Below are positions 27,064 through 32,884 of a stretch of DNA of 32,884 bases, piece by piece. Made by a program: the position numbers and the translations under genes. Numbering within the stretch: the first letter of the stretch is position 1; every line of letters starts with the position of its first letter. The notes beneath the pieces were generated by a model. The model searched no databases and was not told the origin of the DNA. It worked only from the letters and a program-made list of their open reading frames with translations. The DNA is from Gammaproteobacteria bacterium (lineage in GTDB: Bacteria > Pseudomonadota > Gammaproteobacteria > Steroidobacterales > GCA-2729495): contig JADZBS010000094.1 of assembly GCA_020851975.1 (NCBI GenBank), positions 1-32,884 on the forward strand. Direction: 5' to 3'.

Positions 27064-28289
27064 CAGATGATCCCGGTCCGCTGCAGCTCCGCGAAGCGCT
27101 CGTCGGAATAACCGAGCAGGCCCTGGTAGACCTCGCGATTGTGCTGCCCGAGGTCGGGGGCCGGGCTGCGCACGCTGCCCGGCGTGGCACTGAGTTTGGG
27201 TGCCACGTTCTGCATGCGCAGGCTGCCGAACTTCGGGTGCGGTGTGGTGACGATGGCGTCGCGTGCCTGGAAGTGTGGGTCGGCCAGCATTTCCGGGACG
27301 CGGTAGATCTTTCCCGAGGGAATGCCGAATTCATCCATCAGCTTCTCGAGCCGTTCGGCGGTGATCGTGCGTGTCCAGGCGGCGATGAGGTCGTCCAGTT
27401 CCTTCTGATTGGCGCCGCGGGTGGAGTGGGTCGCGTAGCGGGGATCTGCGGCGAGCTCCGGACGGCCCATGGCCTCGGCCAGGCGCTTGAACACGGTGTC
27501 CTGATTGGCCGCGATGAGGATCATGCCCTGGTCGCTGGTCGGATAGACGTTCGATGGCGCCACGTTGGGCAGGATGGCCCCTTGTCGCTCGCGGATGTAC
27601 CCGGCCTTGTCGTACTCGGTGACCAGCGACTCCATCATGTTCAGCACGGCCTCGTAGATCGCCGAATCGACGATCTGGCCCTGGCCGGTCTTCTCGCGGT
27701 GGTGCAGTGCCGACAGCGCGCCGAGGCAGGCAAATGTCGCTGCCAGTGAGTCGCCGATGCTGATACCCATGCGGCTCGGGGGCGTCGATGGATCGCCACA
27801 GACGTAGCGCAACCCGCCCATGGCTTCGCCGACGGCACCGAAGCCGGCACGTCTGGCGTAGGGTCCGGTCTGGCCGAAGCCCGAGACCCGGATCATGATC
27901 AGGCCGGGATTGGCCTGGCAGAGGTTCGCATAACCCAGGCCCCATTTTTCCATCGTTCCGGGACGGAAGTTCTCGATCAGGAAGTCGGCCTTGCCGATGA
28001 GTTCACGCGCGATGGCCTGCCCCTGGGCTTCGCGCAGGTTGAGCGTGGCTGACTTCTTGTTGCGTGCCACCACCGGCCACCACAGCGACATGCCATGCGC
28101 CTTCTCCTGACCCCATTCGCGCATGGGGTCGCCCTGCGCCGGCGGCTCGATCTTGATGACCTCGGCACCGAAATCGCCGAGCAGTTGCCCGCAGAACGGT
28201 CCGGCGAGCAGGGTGCCCATCTCGATGACACGCAGGCCGCTCAATGGTCCGGGGGTCTTCTTCGTGGCATTGGCTGAAGCAGCAGTCAT
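27063..28289 (-). CDS. CaiB/BaiF family (family III) CoA-transferase
   Basis: Family III transferases move CoA from a donor such as succinyl-CoA to a carboxylic acid. The 408-residue protein has GLRVIEMGTLLAGPFCGQLLGDFGAEVIKIE near the N-terminus (residues 18-48), the central RVSGFGQTGPYARRAGF, and the probable catalytic Asp180 in GISIGDSLAAT, followed by GQGQIVDSAIYEA. The ATG at 28289 has AAAGGGA 6 bases upstream; the longer open frame beyond it is not supported. It is divergent from the HMG-CoA-lyase-like gene, suggesting that one loads the acyl group with CoA and the other cleaves it. The substrate is unknown. Confidence 0.92.
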   Translation of the reverse strand: MTAASANATKKTPGPLSGLRVIEMGTLLAGPFCGQLLGDFGAEVIKIEPPAQGDPMREWGQEKAHGMSLWWPVVARNKKSATLNLREAQGQAIARELIGKADFLIENFRPGTMEKWGLGYANLCQANPGLIMIRVSGFGQTGPYARRAGFGAVGEAMGGLRYVCGDPSTPPSRMGISIGDSLAATFACLGALSALHHREKTGQGQIVDSAIYEAVLNMMESLVTEYDKAGYIRERQGAILPNVAPSNVYPTSDQGMILIAANQDTVFKRLAEAMGRPELAADPRYATHSTRGANQKELDDLIAAWTRTITAERLEKLMDEFGIPSGKIYRVPEMLADPHFQARDAIVTTPHPKFGSLRMQNVAPKLSATPGSVRSPAPDLGQHNREVYQGLLGYSDERFAELQRTGII

Positions 28290-28465
28290 GTCGAATCCCT
28301 TTGCTGTGCTGACGCGTTGCCGGGTGACAGGCCCGGGGAAAACCGGAGCCGCCCGCATCACCGGCCTGGCGCGCGCCTTCGGGTTGCGATGACGCCCGCC
28401 GTGTACGACGAATCCCGTTATTGAGCGTGGGCTGAAAGGCGACGTCGTCGGTGCCCGAGCGCTTC

Positions 28466-28494
28466 TTGTAACGCCCAACGCCGTGTATAACAAT
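28466..28494 (+). promoter_or_regulatory. Candidate promoter for the lyase-hyuAB genes
   Basis: In an AT-rich island, TTGTAA (28466-28471) and AACAAT (28489-28494) are separated by 17 bases; each matches four of six consensus positions. An overlapping TATAAC (28486-28491) is a better -10 but would give a 14-base spacer. The lyase ATG is 30 bases downstream. Confidence 0.4.
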
Positions 28495-28524
28495 ACCTCA
28501 TTTTGAATAGCCTGCAAGGCAGCG

Positions 28525-29457
28525 ATGAACCCGCCAGCCCGCCGCATCTCCATCATCGAAGTCGGACCGCGTGACGGTCTGCAGAGCGAGCCGGAGATCC
28601 TGTCGACCGAAGCGAAGATCGAATTCATCCGGCGCGCCATCGATGCCGGCGTGAGGGCACTCGAGGTGACGAGTTTCGTGCACCCGAAGCGCGTGCCGCA
28701 GATGGCCGATGCAGAAGCGGTCATCGCGGCGCTCCCGAAGCGCTCCGATGTGCGCTACATCGGCCTGGTACTCAATCGCAAGGGCTTCGAGCGTGCCCGT
28801 GATGCGGGTCTGGGCGAAATCGGCATGGCGGTCGTCGCCAGCGACACCTACAACCAGCGCAACCAGGGTGTGCCGACCAGCGAGTCGGTGAAGGCCTGGC
28901 TCGACATCGCGCGTGAGGCGCGTGCCGCCGGCATGCGCGCCAATGTCATGATCTCATCGGCTTTCGGCTGTCCGTTCGAGGGCGATGTTCCTCTCGGGCG
29001 CGTGCTGGATCTGGCGGAGCAGGTCATGGTCGGTGAACCCGTGGAACTCGGCATCGCCGACAGCATCGGCGTGGGCGTGCCGGCGCAGGTCACGGCCATG
29101 ATCGGCGCCATCCGCGAGCGGTGGCCAGGGGTTCCTGTGCGCTGTCATTTCCACAACACGCGCAATACGGGTCTCGCCAACGCCCAGGCTGCGCTCGATG
29201 CCGGCGCGACGTCGCTCGACGCCAGCATCGGTGGGATCGGCGGCTGCCCGTTCGCGCCGGCGGCCACCTGCAACATTCCGACCGACGATCTGCTCTACCT
29301 CCTGGATCGCTCGGGCGTGACGACCGGCGTGTCGCTCGAGAAGATCGTGGAGACCAGCCTGTGGCTGCAGCAGCAACTCGGCCGCAGCACGCCGGCCATG
29401 CTGCCGAAGGCCGGGATCTTTCCGAAGGTCGCCGAGCAGTTGAGGACCGCGAGCTAG
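28525..29457 (+). CDS. HMG-CoA-lyase-like enzyme (HMGL family)
   Basis: The 310-residue TIM-barrel protein keeps the core of hydroxymethylglutaryl-CoA lyase: EVGPRDGLQ (Arg16, Asp17), SFVHPKRVPQMADAE, the metal-binding His208 and His210 in RCHFH, and the catalytic cysteine Cys241 in GIGGCPFAP. The loop after the His pair reads NTRNTGLANA, not the DTYGQALAN of classical HMG-CoA lyases. This suggests a different acyl-CoA substrate, while cleavage of a 3-hydroxy-3-branched acyl-CoA to a ketone or oxo acid plus acetyl-CoA remains likely. AAGG lies about 7 bases before the ATG. Neighbours are a divergent CoA-transferase and downstream hyuAB, with a GC-rich hairpin in between. It could also be called mvaB, but I leave the symbol empty because the substrate is uncertain. 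Confidence 0.85.
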   Translation: MNPPARRISIIEVGPRDGLQSEPEILSTEAKIEFIRRAIDAGVRALEVTSFVHPKRVPQMADAEAVIAALPKRSDVRYIGLVLNRKGFERARDAGLGEIGMAVVASDTYNQRNQGVPTSESVKAWLDIAREARAAGMRANVMISSAFGCPFEGDVPLGRVLDLAEQVMVGEPVELGIADSIGVGVPAQVTAMIGAIRERWPGVPVRCHFHNTRNTGLANAQAALDAGATSLDASIGGIGGCPFAPAATCNIPTDDLLYLLDRSGVTTGVSLEKIVETSLWLQQQLGRSTPAMLPKAGIFPKVAEQLRTAS

Positions 29458-29523
29458 GGGATGCCTGCGGCCCAGGCGGCATGCGAGCCGTTGCGGGTGC
29501 GCGGGAGTGATGATCGACGTGAC

Positions 29524-29546
29524 GGTGCCGGGAGTCGCCCGGCATC
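29524..29546. repeat. GC-rich hairpin between the lyase gene and hyuA
   Basis: GGTGCCGGG and CCCGGCATC can form a nine-pair stem (one G-T pair) with the loop AGTCG. No T-run follows. It lies in the 131-base gap and could partly uncouple hyuAB from the lyase gene by termination, pausing or RNA stability; the function is inferred. Confidence 0.5.
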
Positions 29547-29588
29547 GCCGCTGAACAATGACCAACACGTACGATTCGAGGGGTTCAC

Positions 29589-31643
29589 ATGAGCTACCGT
29601 CTTGGGGTCGACGTCGGTGGAACGTTCACCGACCTGATCCTCGTCAATGAACAGACCGGGGACTTCCATTCCGCCAAGGTGCCGAGTACGCCCCACGACT
29701 CGTCGATCGGCGTGCTCAACGGAATCGGGCGAGTCTGCCAGATCGCGGGCATCGACCCGAACGAGATCACGCACGTCATGCATGGCACGACTGTCGCGAC
29801 CAACACGATTCTGACGCACACCGGTGCGAAGGTCGGCCTGGTGACGACGCAAGGCTACCGGCAGGTGCTGCAGATCGCGCGTTCCTTCGTGCCGGGTGGG
29901 CTCGGTGGCTGGGTCATCTACAACAAGCCGCCGCCGCTCGCTCCCCTGGCGTTGACCATCGAGGCGGACGAACGGATCGGCGCCCGGGGCGAGGTCGTAC
30001 GCAAGCTGAACAGGACGAAACTCGCCAGGGACCTGAAGGCGTTGCGGAAGAAGAACATCGAGGCCCTGACTGTCTCGTTGATCAACTCCTTCGCCAACCC
30101 TGCACACGAGAAGGAGATCGCCCGGATTGCCGCGAAGGAACTGCCCGGCGTGCCGGTCTCGCTGTCTTCGGAGGTGGTGCCGGAGATGCAGGAGTACGAA
30201 CGGACGATCACCACGGTCGCCAACTCCTACGTGGCACCGAAGGTATCGAAGTACGTGCGCAACCTGCACCGGGAACTCCGGAAGAAGATGAAGGACGTGC
30301 AGCTGCACGTGCTGCGTTCCGACGGTGGCCTCGCCTCGGCCAAGGCGGCCGAGGCCTGTCCGGTCAACCTGCTGATGAGCGGCCCGGCGGGCGGCGTCTC
30401 GGGTGCCATCTGGGTCGGCAATCACGCCGGATTCGGCAACATCCTCACGTTCGACATGGGTGGAACGTCGACTGACGTGGCGCTGATCCAGAACGGGCGG
30501 GCACAGTTGCGCCGCGAAACCAGCGTCCACGACGTCACCGTGCGGGCGTCCTCGGTCGACGTGCGTACCGTCGGTGCCGGTGGCGGTTCGATTGCGCACG
30601 TGCCGGAGATCACCGGCGCGCTGCGGGTCGGCCCGCAGAGCGCAGGTGCTGCGCCCGGGCCGGCCGCCTACGACAAGGGCGGCGTGGAACCCACCGTCAC
30701 GGACGCCAACGTCGTGCTGGGGTATCTGCCGAGCGGGGAGGTGCGGTTAGGCGGCGACATGGTCATCCGTCGCGACCTCGCCGAGAAGGCGGTGCAGAAG
30801 ATCGCCACTGCCATGAAGCTGCCCCTCAAGCAGGCAGCCGCCGGCATCATCGACATCGTCAACGAGAACATGTACGGGGCGCTGCGCCTGGTGTCGGTCG
30901 AGAAGGGCTTCGATCCGCGTGACTTCGCGCTCATGGCCTTCGGTGGTGCCGGTCCGCTGCACGCCAACGCGCTCGGCCGTCTCAGCAGCGCCTGGCCGGT
31001 CATCATCCCTCCGGGCCCCGGGGTGCTTTGCGCGCTGGGCGATGCCACGACCAGCGTGCGGGACGAGGCTTCCCGGACTTTCATCCGGTCATTCAGCCAG
31101 ACGAGTGCCAGGGAGATCGGGCGGATTTTCCGTCAGCTCGCGGCGGATGCAGCCCGTGCTCTCGATCAGGAAGGGATTCCACGCGCGGAGCAGTCGCAAA
31201 GCTATCAGGTCGACATCCGCTACCATGGCCAGGGCCTGTTGCTGACCGTGGACTTCGACATCGACGACCTCGAGAAGCAGGGCCTCGAAGTCATCGGTGA
31301 ACGCTTCGACGAGATGCACCGGCAGCTTTTCACGTTTGCGTTGCCCGAGGAGAAGGAACTCGTCAACCTGCGTGCAGTCGCGCAGGGCAAGCCGACGAGC
31401 GTGCGGGCGCTGCAGGTCGAGCGCGGTAGCAGTGACCCGTCGGCGGCGGAACTCGGCGAACACCCGATGTTCGTCGATGGTCGCGACCAGAAGGGCCGGC
31501 TCTATGCCCGGCCGAAGCTCAAGGCCGGCAATGTCCTCAAAGGACCCGCTGTCGTGCTGCAGATGGATACCACCACCGTCCTCCTGCCAGGGCACGTGGG
31601 ACGTGTGGACGACTTCGGAAACATTCTGATCACCCCGGAATAA
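29589..31643 (+). CDS. hyuA: Hydantoinase/oxoprolinase family protein HyuA (acetone-carboxylase beta-like)
   Basis: The 684-residue protein has the ATP-binding ASKHA-like fold of HyuA: GVDVGGTFTDLIL at the N-terminus, HGTTVATNTILTHTGAKVGL, then the second phosphate motif TFDMGGTSTDVALI near residue 290, GAGGGSIAHV, and the C-terminal AFGGAGPLHANALG. Family members work with HyuB. They use ATP to hydrolyse cyclic amides (hydantoins, 5-oxoproline) or, in acetone and acetophenone carboxylases, to activate ketone and bicarbonate. Sequence alone does not separate these activities. GAGGGG lies 5 bases before the ATG. hyuB follows after 27 bases, so the pair forms an operon. Confidence 0.88.
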   Translation: MSYRLGVDVGGTFTDLILVNEQTGDFHSAKVPSTPHDSSIGVLNGIGRVCQIAGIDPNEITHVMHGTTVATNTILTHTGAKVGLVTTQGYRQVLQIARSFVPGGLGGWVIYNKPPPLAPLALTIEADERIGARGEVVRKLNRTKLARDLKALRKKNIEALTVSLINSFANPAHEKEIARIAAKELPGVPVSLSSEVVPEMQEYERTITTVANSYVAPKVSKYVRNLHRELRKKMKDVQLHVLRSDGGLASAKAAEACPVNLLMSGPAGGVSGAIWVGNHAGFGNILTFDMGGTSTDVALIQNGRAQLRRETSVHDVTVRASSVDVRTVGAGGGSIAHVPEITGALRVGPQSAGAAPGPAAYDKGGVEPTVTDANVVLGYLPSGEVRLGGDMVIRRDLAEKAVQKIATAMKLPLKQAAAGIIDIVNENMYGALRLVSVEKGFDPRDFALMAFGGAGPLHANALGRLSSAWPVIIPPGPGVLCALGDATTSVRDEASRTFIRSFSQTSAREIGRIFRQLAADAARALDQEGIPRAEQSQSYQVDIRYHGQGLLLTVDFDIDDLEKQGLEVIGERFDEMHRQLFTFALPEEKELVNLRAVAQGKPTSVRALQVERGSSDPSAAELGEHPMFVDGRDQKGRLYARPKLKAGNVLKGPAVVLQMDTTTVLLPGHVGRVDDFGNILITPE

Positions 31644-31670
31644 CCGCGGGACACCAGGAGCAACGGACTC

Positions 31671-32884
31671 ATGCCAGCGAAAATAGTCGAAACCCGGCCA
31701 CGGCCATTCAAGCGGGTTGCACTCGATCCTGTCACGCTCGACATCATCGAGAATGCGATGCTGAACGCGCGCTTCGAGATGGATGCCGTGCTGTTCCGTA
31801 CCGCGATGTCACCCGGAATCCGCGAGCAGCACGACGAATTCCCGATGATTGCCAACGTCGACGGCAAGATGGTCGTCGGCCAGTTCGGCAGCTTCATCTA
31901 CGGCTTCAAGGAGGCCTACAACGGGACGATCGAGGAGGGCGACATGTTCCTCACGACCGACCCGTACTCGTGCAAGGGGGCGGTCAGCCACATCAACGAC
32001 TGGCTCCTGCTCCGCCCGATTTTCAAGGATGGCCGCCTGATTGCCTACGCGGCCATGTTCGGGCACATGACGGACGTCGGCGGCAAGGTGCCGGGCAGTC
32101 TGCCGACGGATGCGCGTCAGATCTTCGAAGAGGGCATCCGCGTGCCACCGACGAAGATCTTCAAGAAGGACGTGCTGCAGGAAGACGTGCTCAACCTGGT
32201 GCTGCACAACTGCCGCCTGCCACACTGGAACCGCAGCGACTTCAACGCGATCGTCGCCGCGATCCGCACCGCAGAGAAGCGCGTCGTGGAGATGGCGACG
32301 CGTTTCGGCGACGACGTCTACTACTCGGCGCTCGAGGAACTGCTGGACCGCAACCGCCGCGCGATGGCGCACCTCATCAAGACCACGGTGCCGACGAAGA
32401 AGCAGTACTTCGAGGACTACATCTGCGACGACGGCATGGGCATGGGCCCGTACAAGCTGCGGTGCGCGATGTGGCGCGAAGGCGAGAAGGTGATCTTCGA
32501 CTTCACCGGTACGGATCCCCAGTCCATCAGCTCGGTGAACCTCTACCTCAACGAGGAGATGTTCAAGATGTTCTGCGGCGTGTACATGATCATGGTGTTC
32601 GACCCCAAGATCATGTTCAACGACGGCTTCTACGATCTCATGGAGGTCCACATCCCCGAAGGCACGCTGCTAAAGCCGCGGGAACCGGCGGCGCTGTCCT
32701 GCCGGACGCACGCGCTCGGGCGGTTGTTCGACGTGCTGGGTGGCCTGCTGGGCCAGGGCAATCCCGACTTCCTCAATGCAGCGGGTTTCTCCGACAGCCC
32801 GCACTTCATGTATTCGGGCTACGACAGGAACGGTGACTGGTACCAGCTTTACCAGATCTCCTTCGGTGGCATTCCGGGCAAACC
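31671..32884 (+). CDS. hyuB: Hydantoinase/oxoprolinase family protein HyuB, 5' part (runs off the window end)
   Basis: The frame from ATG at 31671 is open for 404 codons to the window edge. CAGGAG (31655-31660) lies 10 bases upstream. Family motifs are visible: LDIIENAMLNARFEMDAVL at about residues 19-37, FLTTDPYSCKGAVSHIND, FGHMTDVGGKVPGS (near residue 127) and FDFTGTDPQSISSVN (near residue 280). HyuB is the partner of HyuA in N-methylhydantoinase, 5-oxoprolinase and acetone/acetophenone carboxylase complexes. About one third of a typical HyuB of 550-770 residues is missing. It is cotranscribed with hyuA. Confidence 0.9.
   Translation, partial: MPAKIVETRPRPFKRVALDPVTLDIIENAMLNARFEMDAVLFRTAMSPGIREQHDEFPMIANVDGKMVVGQFGSFIYGFKEAYNGTIEEGDMFLTTDPYSCKGAVSHINDWLLLRPIFKDGRLIAYAAMFGHMTDVGGKVPGSLPTDARQIFEEGIRVPPTKIFKKDVLQEDVLNLVLHNCRLPHWNRSDFNAIVAAIRTAEKRVVEMATRFGDDVYYSALEELLDRNRRAMAHLIKTTVPTKKQYFEDYICDDGMGMGPYKLRCAMWREGEKVIFDFTGTDPQSISSVNLYLNEEMFKMFCGVYMIMVFDPKIMFNDGFYDLMEVHIPEGTLLKPREPAALSCRTHALGRLFDVLGGLLGQGNPDFLNAAGFSDSPHFMYSGYDRNGDWYQLYQISFGGIPGK

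Overview
The window is a GC-rich, gene-dense bacterial chromosome segment dominated by amino-acid biosynthesis. Several features point to a gammaproteobacterium of the xanthomonad/Nevskiales type: a fused aspartate kinase-diaminopimelate decarboxylase (LysAC), a TrpR-like YerC gene heading the his operon, a bifunctional HisB, a long-form HisG, and a TonB system with two ExbD proteins. This placement is inferred from gene content and fusions only. There are no rRNA or tRNA genes, IS elements, CRISPR arrays or prophage genes.

Layout. 1-1071 (minus): the 5' part of a UPF0182 membrane protein gene preceded by an Hsp15-like S4 RNA-binding protein. 1185-5520 (plus): ilvD and lysAC. 5481-13490 (minus): a tightly overlapping operon yerC-hisG-hisD-hisC-hisB-hisH-hisA-hisF-hisE, followed by an Ada-like O6-alkylguanine methyltransferase whose 3' end overlaps lysAC. 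13652-14824 (plus): metB. 14845-20811 (minus): a leucine operon, leader peptide-attenuator-leuA-ilvE-leuC-leuD-leuB. 21091-25345 (plus): tonB-exbB-exbD-exbD, a secreted TPR protein and an adrenodoxin-type ferredoxin. 25358-28289 (minus): a TauE/SafE-type permease, a two-domain VOC protein and a CaiB/BaiF CoA-transferase. 28525-32884 (plus): an HMG-CoA-lyase-like enzyme, HyuA and the start of HyuB, which runs off the window.

How the genes work together. ilvD, ilvE and leuABCD serve branched-chain amino acid synthesis; lysAC supplies lysine and meso-diaminopimelate; metB leads to methionine; the his operon has every step except the phosphoribosyl-AMP cyclohydrolase (HisI). The TonB cluster energises outer-membrane uptake. 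The last 7.5 kb looks like a divergent catabolic locus built on CoA transfer, C-C cleavage of an acyl-CoA and an ATP-dependent HyuAB enzyme; its substrate is unknown.

The main points for follow-up are: (i) hisF appears to start at an ATT codon, supported by exact catalytic-residue numbering and a good ribosome binding site; (ii) a 39-residue leader peptide and mutually exclusive hairpins in front of leuA form a classical-looking attenuator; (iii) hisI is missing from an otherwise complete his operon; (iv) the HMG-CoA-lyase-like protein carries an altered active-site loop and sits with a CoA-transferase and HyuAB; (v) a 10-bp palindrome lies just upstream of the yerC start codon. I found no clearly new type of system; the candidates are a regulatory element, an initiation oddity and an uncharacterised catabolic gene set.
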